Virus record (IMG/VR): IMGVR_UViG_3300018432_000036
Location: 1-29,219 of that record
Length of the DNA: 29,219 bases
Reading direction: 5' to 3' (one strand)
Source of the DNA: a virus
Positions 1 through 6,674 of the stretch are shown here, piece after piece. The notes under the pieces were generated by a model, which saw only the letters and a program-made list of their open reading frames with translations, searched no databases and was not told the DNA's origin. The first letter of the stretch is position 1. Each line of letters opens with the position of its first letter. The translations under genes and the position numbers were made by a program.

Positions 1-1
1 G

Positions 2-121
2 AGCGCGCTGCGCGAGCTGGCCAAGGGCAAGTCGGGCGAAGAGAACCCGCGCCTGTTCATGGTCCAGACGCTGGGCGTGCCGACCGATCACAAGCTCGCG
101 AAGCAGAAGGCGAGCAGCTGA
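2..121 (+). CDS. 3' end of an unidentified gene (partial)
   Basis: An open frame enters from the left edge and ends at a TGA at 119-121, giving the last 39 residues of a protein. The tail is Lys-rich and hydrophilic, with the segment RLFMVQTLGVPTDHKLAKQK. I do not recognise the family and no start is visible. It runs toward the terminase genes in the same direction, so it may be the last gene of the preceding phage operon. Two strong inverted repeats follow its stop within 50 bases, which fits transcription ending here. The reading frame choice rests on sensible codon use only. Confidence 0.5.
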   Translation, partial: SALRELAKGKSGEENPRLFMVQTLGVPTDHKLAKQKASS

Positions 122-419
122 ATCATGGGGGGGTGTCGCACTTGGGGTGACGGCACCCCCCCGTCACCCCGCAGTAGTCGCGTTCGGAAAGACTCAGGTT
201 CTCGTTGGGTTTGTCTGAGAGAGCCAAGAAGGGGTCTTCTTGACGATCGTCACGGTTTGCTTCGCCTCGAGCTCGTGCTCGGGGCACCGGCGGCCACGAC
301 GCGCAGCACGCGGCGCGATCGCTGGGCGCGCCTCTTCGTCGCGCAGCGCGTCCGCATCGCGCTGAGAGCGCTCGGAGGGCGGTGCGCCGCGACTCCGTTC
401 GGACTCGCCGGAGGTTCCG
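122..419. other. Non-coding region upstream of terminase; candidate cos/pac or late promoter region
   Basis: I see no convincing gene here; the open frames present have Arg-rich shadow composition. The stretch holds several inverted repeats: two competing hairpins at 127-170, a 7-bp hairpin CAAGAAG/CTTCTTG with a GGGT loop at 225-242, and the palindrome TGACGATCGTCA at 241-252. A TTGACG at 240-245 could be a -35 element, but I see no good -10 partner. In many siphophages the packaging site lies immediately before the small terminase gene, so cos/pac is a reasonable inference. The sequence does not prove it. Confidence 0.4.
127..170. terminator. Two mutually exclusive GC-rich hairpins after the first gene
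   Basis: Bases 127-135 (seven G then TG) are fully complementary to 154-162. Bases 144-153 (GGGGTGACGG) are fully complementary to 161-170 (CCGTCACCCC), with a 7-base loop. The two stems compete for 161-162 and are interleaved, like an attenuator. No T-tract follows, which is common for terminators in high-G+C actinobacteria. It could be a terminator for the gene ending at 121, or a structural part of a packaging site. Confidence 0.5.
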
Positions 420-812
420 TTGCCTCGCCGTTCGCCTGACTCCGTCACGCCGCCGCGCGACCTCGACGAGACGAGCCGCGCGCTGTGGCGGCTGACGATC
501 GAGCAGCTCGAGACGCAGGGCACGTGGCAGGTCTCCGACGTGCCGGCGCTCGAGCGCTACATCCGCGCATCGGAGCGCGCCCGCCAGGCCCGCGACGGAC
601 TGCCGCGCGACAAGGACGGCCGGGTGGTGATGACCGCGAAGGGATCCCAGCACCAGCTGGTGCAGCACCCGAACATCAAGACCTGCAGGGAGGCCGAGCG
701 TGATGCCAACGACTACGCCAGGGAGCTACTTCTCACTCCGGCGTCGCGGCGTCGCGCCCAGGTCGAAGCCGGCGGCGACGGCGACGACCCGCTCGCCGGC
801 GCGCTCGGCTGA
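420..812 (+). CDS. Terminase small subunit (P27 family)
   Basis: The small terminase recognises the packaging site on concatemeric phage DNA and presents it to the large subunit. The 130-residue protein follows the P27-family pattern: an N-terminal PPRDLDETSRALWR segment, a central helical region with conserved D and Y residues (VSDVPALERYIRA), and a C-terminal LLLTPASRRR signature (residues about 100-109). The start is TTG at 420, chosen because GGAGG at 410-414 lies five bases upstream and no ATG fits. It stands immediately before the large subunit, as expected. Its last 113 bases are shared with the large-subunit frame if that gene starts at 700. Confidence 0.87.
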   Translation: MPRRSPDSVTPPRDLDETSRALWRLTIEQLETQGTWQVSDVPALERYIRASERARQARDGLPRDKDGRVVMTAKGSQHQLVQHPNIKTCREAERDANDYARELLLTPASRRRAQVEAGGDGDDPLAGALG

Positions 813-2523
813 CTGCCGGCGCGGGCCGAGCGGACTGCGGCTGCAGCTGACCTGGCTCTGCCTGTCGATCGCGGCCGTCGCCGCCGGCGCTCGACGGGCG
901 CCGGCGCGGCCGGAGTACTCGGCGAAGCGGCTGCGTCAGCTGTGCCATCAGCGCGAGCGCACCGGCCGGCTGAGCTGGTGTCTCGAGGACTTCCTGTGGT
1001 TCGCATCGCTGCTGACGATGCCCGACGCCGACGAGCACGGCGACAAGCAGCACTTCGTGCTCGAGCCGCACCTCCTGCTGATCGCCTGGGAGGTGTTCGT
1101 CAAGGGCCGTGTCGAGCTGCTCGCGATGCTGCCGAAGGGCAACGGCAAGACCGCGTTCTTCGCCGCGCTAGCCGTCTTCCACCTGCTCACTGTCCGCAAC
1201 TGCAGCTGCTACATCGGCGCCGCCGACGGCGAGCAGGCCGGCGAGATGTTCCGCTTCGCCGTGCACTACGTCGAGAGCTCGCCGGCGCTGAAGAAGCACC
1301 TGCGGATCGGCCGCGCACAGAAGATCATCCGGGCGCGCCGCGGCGAAGGCTTCATCAAGGTCCTCGCGTCGGACAACACGAAGGTCGCCAACAAGAAGCA
1401 GGGCTACAACCCGACTCTGGCGCTGATCGACGAACTGCACGCCCACGACAACGACAACATGTACGTCGACCTGCGGTCCGGCGTGACGAAGCGCCCGGGC
1501 CGGCTGATCGTGATCATCTCCACCGCCGGCTGGGACCCCGCAACGGTGCTCGGCGAGTTGCTCGCCAGGATGCTGCGGCAAGGCACGCAAGACGGCGGCG
1601 AGCTCGTCGAAGGCCTCGCGTTCGACGGGGACGGCGAGCTTTCCTACGACCCCGTGCAGGGCCGGCTGACCGTCACGCGGGCCCCGTCGGGACGCAGCGT
1701 CGGTCTGATCTGGGCACTGCGCGAGAAGGGACACCCGCTCGGCGCCGACGATCCGACCGACTTCGAGACGGTCAAGTTCGCGAACCCTGCGTCCTGGGTG
1801 ACGGTCGACTCGATCGCAGACGGCTACGAGAGCCTGCCGTGGGCGCGCTACCTGCGCTGGCGCTGCAACCTCTGGGCGCAGTCCGATGACGCGAAGATCC
1901 CCGCCGAGGCATGGGACGCGCTGAACACCGGCGCGAGAATCCCGGCCGACGGCGTGCAGGTCCTGGTCGTCGTCGACTACGCCCGCAAGTCCGACGCGAC
2001 CGCCGTGACGCAGTTCTGGTTGCGCCCGGACGGCAAGGTCGTGCCGGAGTCCTACGTGTGGGCGCTGCAGGAAACGCGGACCGGCCGACCACAACCGGTC
2101 TGTCACGAGCTCATCGCCGAGCGCACGATCCGCCAGTCGATCGTGCGCGACCACATCCGCTCGATCCGCGACGGCGGCCGCGACGTCTACGCCCTCGCGT
2201 TCGACCCGCACCTCTTTGATCCCGAAGATCTCACCGACGAAGGGTTCCTCATGATCGAGTTTCCCCAGACCGACGTCCGCATGGTGCCCGCGTCGAAGGC
2301 GACGTTCGAGGCGATCTGCGGCAGCGACGCGGTCTACGAACACGACGGCGACCCCGTCCTGCGTGCCCACGTCACCGCGATGGGCGTCAAGCACAAGCCC
2401 GAGGAGGGCTGGCGCTTCTCCAAGAGCGAGAGCGGCGGCCGCATCGACGCCGGGATCACCCTCACGATGGGCACCGAGCTCGCCCTCGCCGGGCCCGTCG
2501 CGATGCCCGGATGCGAGTGGTGA
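700..2523 (+). CDS. Terminase large subunit (HK97-like packaging ATPase/nuclease)
   Basis: This is the motor that pumps DNA into the prohead and cuts it. Visible motifs are Walker A PKGNGKT (residues 145-151), Walker B LIDEL (242-246), the coupling motif STAG (from 274), and RNase H-like nuclease acids at D426 (VVVDYARKSDA), D502 (AFDPH) and D583 (RIDAGI). The GTG at 700 has GGGAGG at 688-693, six bases upstream, and an ATG follows at 703. This start overlaps the small-subunit gene by 113 bases. The first ~70 residues are Arg/Ala-rich and look like shadow sequence, so a later non-standard start near 811-870 is possible, but no ATG, GTG or TTG exists there in frame. The family call is secure; the N-terminus is not. 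Confidence 0.93.
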   Translation: MMPTTTPGSYFSLRRRGVAPRSKPAATATTRSPARSADCRRGPSGLRLQLTWLCLSIAAVAAGARRAPARPEYSAKRLRQLCHQRERTGRLSWCLEDFLWFASLLTMPDADEHGDKQHFVLEPHLLLIAWEVFVKGRVELLAMLPKGNGKTAFFAALAVFHLLTVRNCSCYIGAADGEQAGEMFRFAVHYVESSPALKKHLRIGRAQKIIRARRGEGFIKVLASDNTKVANKKQGYNPTLALIDELHAHDNDNMYVDLRSGVTKRPGRLIVIISTAGWDPATVLGELLARMLRQGTQDGGELVEGLAFDGDGELSYDPVQGRLTVTRAPSGRSVGLIWALREKGHPLGADDPTDFETVKFANPASWVTVDSIADGYESLPWARYLRWRCNLWAQSDDAKIPAEAWDALNTGARIPADGVQVLVVVDYARKSDATAVTQFWLRPDGKVVPESYVWALQETRTGRPQPVCHELIAERTIRQSIVRDHIRSIRDGGRDVYALAFDPHLFDPEDLTDEGFLMIEFPQTDVRMVPASKATFEAICGSDAVYEHDGDPVLRAHVTAMGVKHKPEEGWRFSKSESGGRIDAGITLTMGTELALAGPVAMPGCEW

Positions 2524-2741
2524 TGCGCGGCAAGCGCCGCGTGCGCATCCACCAGCTGCAGGGACCGAGCTTCGAGGGCATCCAGATCGGCCGCCGACCG
2601 ATCGGCGGGCACTACGTGCTGATCGCCGCGGCCGCGCTCGAGCAGGGCGACGACCTCTCCATTCGCAAGGTCCCGCTCGACGCCGAGCACGTCGAGATCC
2701 CCGCCGGACGCGTCGTGTTCATCGAGGTGAACCCCTCGTGA
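2523..2741 (+). CDS. Small protein between terminase and portal, unknown function
   Basis: A 72-residue basic-then-mixed protein, starting MRGKRRVRIHQLQG and ending FIEVNPS. The start ATG overlaps the terminase stop as TGATG, so translation is probably coupled. An in-frame ATG at 2511 would add four residues. The end overlaps the portal GTG. The sequence reads like a small beta-rich fold (alternating hydrophobics in EIPAGRVVFIEV). Small genes at this position are common in siphophages and are usually uncharacterised. I do not assign a function. Confidence 0.72.
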   Translation: MRGKRRVRIHQLQGPSFEGIQIGRRPIGGHYVLIAAAALEQGDDLSIRKVPLDAEHVEIPAGRVVFIEVNPS

Positions 2742-3952
2742 TCGTCCGCTCGCACGGCGCCAACGTCGCGCTGCGATCCCTCGACGTCGACACGAACGCA
2801 TCGTGGGTGATCCCGGCGCCTGGCACAGCGGGCTCCACGTCGACCGGCCTGGCGCCCTCGTGGCAGGACGCCTACGGCCTCCCGGCCTTCCTCTTCTGCC
2901 TCCTGCTCGCCTGTCGCGCCGGCAGCCAGCTGCCCTGCGAGGTCTACAAGCCCGCCGGCACCGGCTCTGAAAAGGCCTACGACGCCCCCCAGCGCGAGCT
3001 GCTGCACACCAATCCACAGGGCAGCAAGACCCCGCGGGCGCTCTGGTACGTCGTCATCAACGGCATGCTCGGCCACGGAAACAGCATCGTCCAGAAGCTC
3101 ACCGTGCCCGACGGGCGGCTCGCGCCGCGCCGCGTCGTCGGACTGCAGGCCACGCAGCCGAGCCACACGCGCATCGTGCGACGCAACGGCATCGTCCGCT
3201 ACTACCTCGGTCGCACAGAGCTCGACCCTAGAGACGTCATCCACATCGCCGGCGACCTGCTCGACGACCCCGAGATCGGCGTCAGCCCGATCGCTGTGGC
3301 ACGCGAAACCGTCGCCGCGGGGCGCGCCGCGCAGATCTTCGAGGGCCGCTGGTACAAGACCGACGGCACGCCCTCCGGAGTCGTCGTCTGGCCAGCCGGC
3401 CAGAACCCAAACAAGGAGCAGCGCGACCAGTTCATGGAGCGCTGGGAAGGTCGCCACAAGCCGGGCAGCCGGCGCACCGGGCTGCTGTGGGGCGGCGCGA
3501 CCTACCAGCCGGTGTCCGTCAGCCTCAAGGACGCCGAGTGGGCCGCATCCGCGCAGATCTCGACGACCCGCGCAGCGCAGATCCTCGGCATGCCGGCGGC
3601 GTTTGTCGACCCCGAGAACGACACCGATCCGGCCGAGACGAACACCCGCTTCCGCGAGCTTTTCCTGCAGCCACTGCTCACGACCATCGACCAAGCGCTG
3701 TACGCCGACGACGAGCTCTTCCCCGACAAGACCTACTTCCCGCGCTTCATCACCAACGCGCTGCTGCGGCCGTCGCTGAAGGATCGCGCCGAGGCCTACC
3801 GCCTCCTGCGCCAGGGCGGCATCGCCGTCGCGAACGAGCTGCGCGCGCTCGAGGACTGGCCCGAGCGCAAGGACGGCGACGAGCTGCAGGCCACACCGGT
3901 CGGGGGCGCGCCGAACCCGGCGAAGTCCAGCCCCTCCGACTTCTCCAGCTGA
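2738..3952 (+). CDS. Portal protein (HK97 family)
   Basis: The portal forms the dodecameric ring at one capsid vertex through which DNA passes and on which the terminase docks. The 404-residue protein has the HK97-portal layout: an N-terminal region with YGLPAFLFCLLLACRAGS, the region around HNPQ/NTNPQ and MLGHGNSIVQK, the RDVIHIAGD strand, the stem/clip region KLTDGTP-like (KTDGTPSGVVVWPAG), and the late motif RAAQILGMPAAFVDP with NTRFRELFLQPLL. The start is GTG at 2738, overlapping the previous stop as GTGA, with GAGGTG at 2724-2729 as ribosome site. The frame is open far upstream, but that part is a shadow of terminase. The C-terminus is Ser/Pro-rich and probably flexible. Confidence 0.92.
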   Translation: MIVRSHGANVALRSLDVDTNASWVIPAPGTAGSTSTGLAPSWQDAYGLPAFLFCLLLACRAGSQLPCEVYKPAGTGSEKAYDAPQRELLHTNPQGSKTPRALWYVVINGMLGHGNSIVQKLTVPDGRLAPRRVVGLQATQPSHTRIVRRNGIVRYYLGRTELDPRDVIHIAGDLLDDPEIGVSPIAVARETVAAGRAAQIFEGRWYKTDGTPSGVVVWPAGQNPNKEQRDQFMERWEGRHKPGSRRTGLLWGGATYQPVSVSLKDAEWAASAQISTTRAAQILGMPAAFVDPENDTDPAETNTRFRELFLQPLLTTIDQALYADDELFPDKTYFPRFITNALLRPSLKDRAEAYRLLRQGGIAVANELRALEDWPERKDGDELQATPVGGAPNPAKSSPSDFSS

Positions 3953-4013
3953 ACCACCGCGGCCGCCCCGCCGGCGGACCTCACATCCCACGACCCGAGG
4001 AGGTCGCGATCTC

Positions 4014-4787
4014 ATGACGCTGTTTTTCGAGGAGCTGCGCAAGCACATCGGCACCGCCGGGCTGCTGCGCGTCGACGTCCGCGACGTCGTCGTGCGCGAG
4101 GCCGACACCGGCAACGTTGCCGGTACAACGGAGGCGGACATCGTCTTCAGTGGCCACGCGATCGTCTTCGACGTTCTCTCCGACGAGCTCGGCGGTCGCG
4201 GCTGGAGCTTCCGCGAGAAGATCGCGCGCGGTGCCGTCCGCAAAGCGCTCGACGAACAGCAGGACGTCGTCTACCTCTACGACCACGCCGGCCTGGTGCT
4301 CGCCCGCACCGCGGCCGGCACGCTGACCCTTGCCGAGGATCCGCGCTGGCTGCAGATCGACGCGCGCTGCGCGCCGACCAGCGTCGCGAAAGACCTCGCG
4401 ATCGCCACCCGCGCCGGCAACGTCAGGCACATGAGCTTCGCGTTCACGACCGCAGAGGACATGTGGGAAGAGGTCTACCACGAGGACGGCACCGTCGAGG
4501 TCACACGCACCGTCACGCTCATCGACCGGCTGTACGACGTCAGCAGCGTCGGCCAGCCCGCCTACCCGCAGACCGACGTGCAGGCCCGCTGCCGCGAGCT
4601 CGAGCGCGTCGCAAACCGCTACGGACTTACACCGCCGGACCTGCCGGAATCACTCGACGAGCTCGCCGTGCGCGTGGCGTCGACCCAAGGTCCCGCACAC
4701 GAGGCGCGCCGGGCCGCCCTGCATGACCAGCAGGCCGGAGCCAAGCGGCGTCTGACGGTCGCCAACGCCAGAACCCTCACCCGATAG
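4014..4787 (+). CDS. Prohead maturation protease (HK97 family serine protease)
   Basis: This protease sits inside the prohead, cleaves the capsid protein's N-terminal delta/scaffold segment, and then destroys itself. The 257-residue protein shows the U35-type pattern: GHAIVFDV and GWSFREKIARGAV near residues 48-75, the catalytic His in YLYDHAG (H91), and the catalytic Ser in RHMSFAF (S141), followed by ISSVG-like SSVGQPAYPQT. The start has AGGAGG at 3998-4003, ten bases upstream. It sits between portal and capsid genes as usual. One copy of the dispersed palindrome lies inside the gene at 4107-4124, encoding the TGNVAG segment. Confidence 0.9.
   Translation: MTLFFEELRKHIGTAGLLRVDVRDVVVREADTGNVAGTTEADIVFSGHAIVFDVLSDELGGRGWSFREKIARGAVRKALDEQQDVVYLYDHAGLVLARTAAGTLTLAEDPRWLQIDARCAPTSVAKDLAIATRAGNVRHMSFAFTTAEDMWEEVYHEDGTVEVTRTVTLIDRLYDVSSVGQPAYPQTDVQARCRELERVANRYGLTPPDLPESLDELAVRVASTQGPAHEARRAALHDQQAGAKRRLTVANARTLTR
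4107..4124. repeat. Dispersed palindrome, copy 1 (inside protease gene)
   Basis: A perfect 18-bp palindrome with core CGGCAACGTTGCCG and ACC/GGT-type flanking arms. It is the only one of four copies that lies within a coding sequence, near the 5' end of the protease gene. See the copies at 11571, 20387 and 25561. Its function is unknown. Confidence 0.85.
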
Positions 4788-4796
4788 GAGACCGAC

Positions 4797-6299
4797 ATGA
4801 CGATCGCCCAGCTGCGCGCCGCAGTGCGCGCGGCCTTCGAGCGCCTCGAGCGCGCCAACAGCGCCATCGACGCCCTCACCGCCGACAGCACCGACGAGCA
4901 GCGCACCGCAGCGCAGACCGAGTTCGACACCGCCGAGGCCGAGCACCGCGATGCCGGTGTCGCGCTGCGCCGCGCCGAGGACCTCGAGACCGCGCGCCGC
5001 GCACTCCCGCCGGCTGCGGCCGACACCGCGGCCGACGACGACCGCCGCGCAGGTGACGGCAGCGGGGCACGCATCACGCGCGAGCCGCCGACGTACGAGC
5101 GCGGAAGCGGCAACAGCTACTTCCTCGACCTCGCGCGGTCGCTCACGGGCCGCGGTCTCAGCGGCGCGTCCGAGCGCCTGGCGAACCACGCCCAGGACGT
5201 CCGGGGCGTCGTCGACGCTCGCGATCGCCGAGCCCGCGACGGCGTCGACCGCGAGATGGAGCAGCTGCTGCGCGAGCTCCCGCTGCCCGTCGCCCGTGCG
5301 CTCGAGCAGTCCGGTGTCATCGGCGTGCAGCGCGAGTCACGAGCGCTGACGCGCGTCGACGGCGCCGGCGGCGGCTTCGTCCCGCCGTTGCACCTCCTCG
5401 ACGAGTACGCGGAGGTTCCGCGCGCGTCACGTCCGATGGTCGAGTCGTGCCGGCACATCCCGCTGCCGTCGGGCACGGACTCGATCGTCATCCCGAAGAT
5501 CTCGACCGGCACCGTCACCGCGCCGCAGACGGCCGATGGCGCGGCGGTCGCATCGACGGACCTCGCCGACGCGACGGTTACCGCGCCGGTGCGGACGATC
5601 GCGGGGCAGCAGGACGTCGCCATGCAGCTGCTCGACCAGTCCCCCATCGCGTTCGACGAGATCGTCTTCGCGGACCTGATCGCCGACTACTACTACCGCT
5701 GCGAGGACCAGGGCTGGAACGGCAGCGGGGCGTCTGGCCAGATCAAGGGCATGCTCGCCGTCTCGGGCTTCAACGCGATCACGTACACCGACGCGTCGCC
5801 GACCGTGCCCGAGCTGTACCCCAAGATCGCCGGAGCCCTCAGCGATGCCCGCACCGCTCGCAAGCGGCCGATCACGCATGGCTGGCTCGCGCCGCGCCGC
5901 TACTACTGGCTGACGTCGGCGCTCGACGGGCAGAGCCGACCTCTCGTCGTGCCGCAGATCATGGGGCCGATGAACGCCGCCGGCGTCGTCGGCACGGAGA
6001 CGGGCGGCGGGTCGGGCGAGGATCACCCGGTCAACCTGCAGGGCGTCTGGCATCACATGACCGACGCGATGCCCGTCAACCTCGGCGCGGGCACCAACGA
6101 GGATCGCATCGTCGAGACTCGCATGGCCGACCACCTGTGGTTCGAGGGCGAGCTGCACGCTCGCGCGATGACCGAGGTGCTGTCCGGCACGCTGCAGGTC
6201 CGCCTGCAGGTCTACGCCTACGTCGCCGCGACGTTCGAGCGCTTCCCCAACGGGATCAGCGTCATCGCCGGCACCGGGCTGATCACGCCGACGTTCTGA
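4797..6299 (+). CDS. Major capsid protein (HK97 fold) with N-terminal scaffold domain
   Basis: This is the shell subunit. Residues ~1-75 are a highly charged Ala/Glu coiled coil (MTIAQLRAAVRAAFERLERANSAIDAL onward), typical of a delta/scaffold domain removed by the protease encoded just upstream. The mature HK97-like part begins near residue 185 (GAGGGFVPPLHLLDEY), with the familiar SGTDSIVIPKISTGT, the P-domain helix DEIVFADLIADYYYRCEDQ, the NGSGASGQIKGML glycine loop, and a C-terminal HARAMTEVLSGTLQVRLQVYAYVA stretch. AGGAG at 4786-4790 lies six bases from the ATG. At 500 residues it is within range for capsid proteins that carry a scaffold. A 12-bp hairpin follows the stop. Confidence 0.93.
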   Translation: MTIAQLRAAVRAAFERLERANSAIDALTADSTDEQRTAAQTEFDTAEAEHRDAGVALRRAEDLETARRALPPAAADTAADDDRRAGDGSGARITREPPTYERGSGNSYFLDLARSLTGRGLSGASERLANHAQDVRGVVDARDRRARDGVDREMEQLLRELPLPVARALEQSGVIGVQRESRALTRVDGAGGGFVPPLHLLDEYAEVPRASRPMVESCRHIPLPSGTDSIVIPKISTGTVTAPQTADGAAVASTDLADATVTAPVRTIAGQQDVAMQLLDQSPIAFDEIVFADLIADYYYRCEDQGWNGSGASGQIKGMLAVSGFNAITYTDASPTVPELYPKIAGALSDARTARKRPITHGWLAPRRYYWLTSALDGQSRPLVVPQIMGPMNAAGVVGTETGGGSGEDHPVNLQGVWHHMTDAMPVNLGAGTNEDRIVETRMADHLWFEGELHARAMTEVLSGTLQVRLQVYAYVAATFERFPNGISVIAGTGLITPTF

Positions 6300-6305
6300 T
6301 CGCCC

Positions 6306-6334
6306 GCGCGGCGCGGGGACTTCCCGCGCCGCGC
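6306..6334. terminator. Perfect 12-bp hairpin after the capsid gene
   Basis: GCGCGGCGCGGG (6306-6317) is exactly complementary to 6323-6334, with a 5-base loop GACTT, starting seven bases after the capsid stop. There is no T-tract. It probably ends, attenuates or stabilises the capsid message, so that capsid mRNA exceeds downstream gene mRNA. It may be an actinobacterial I-shaped terminator; this is inference. Confidence 0.6.
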
Positions 6335-6364
6335 TGAACTCCCCAAGAACAGGAGACCAACACC

Positions 6365-6601
6365 ATGCCAGAACCGATCATCCAGCCGGCGTCCGAGTTC
6401 CCGACGACCGGCCACCGCACCAACCACATGGCCGCGCTCGTCCGCGAACGCGAGGGCTACGAGGCCAAGGCCAAGGCCGCCGAGACCACCGGCGACACCG
6501 CCGGCGCCGAGGCCGCCAAGAACCGCGCCAGCCAGGTCGCCACGGAGATCAAACGCGTGGCCGACAGCGCGCGGGCCCGGCCGAACGTCGCGACCCGGTA
6601 G
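6365..6601 (+). CDS. Small helical protein downstream of the capsid gene
   Basis: A 78-residue protein with a short N-terminal lead (MPEPIIQPASEFPTTGHRTNHM) and a long Ala/Lys/Glu-rich helix (AALVREREGYEAKAKAAETT onward), so mostly helical. AGGAG at 6351-6355 supports the ATG. It lies between capsid and a presumed capsid-associated protein, each side bounded by a strong hairpin, so it is probably expressed at a tuned level with the head genes. It could be a head accessory protein. The family is not recognised. Confidence 0.75.
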   Translation: MPEPIIQPASEFPTTGHRTNHMAALVREREGYEAKAKAAETTGDTAGAEAAKNRASQVATEIKRVADSARARPNVATR

Positions 6602-6609
6602 CTCGCGGC

Positions 6610-6636
6610 GCGGGGGCGGCGGATAGCCGCTCCCGC
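6610..6636. terminator. 11-bp hairpin after the small helical protein gene
   Basis: Bases 6610-6620 pair with 6626-6636 over 11 positions, including one G-U pair, with loop GGATA, starting nine bases after the stop at 6601. The palindrome GCACGCGTGC at 6635-6644 overlaps its end. There is no T-tract. Terminator, attenuator or mRNA stabiliser are all possible. It is the second hairpin in 300 bases of this operon. Confidence 0.5.
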
Positions 6637-6674
6637 ACGCGTGCGGCACCTGAAGCCCACAGAGGAGGCAGCCC

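Noticed and set aside
127-170. H-type pseudoknot from the two interleaved stems
   Set aside because: The connecting loop across the first stem would have zero length, which is sterically implausible; alternative hairpins fit better.
123-668. 181-residue leftward open frame over the non-coding region and small terminase
   Set aside because: Arg/Ala-rich shadow composition typical of high-G+C DNA; it lies opposite the well-supported terminase gene.
1168-4243. Long leftward open frames (over 400 residues) opposite terminase and portal
   Set aside because: They are antisense shadows; the opposite strand carries clear terminase and portal motifs.
5447-6337. 296-residue rightward frame overlapping the capsid gene
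   Set aside because: Arg/His-rich +1-type shadow of the capsid gene, with no motif and no ribosome site.
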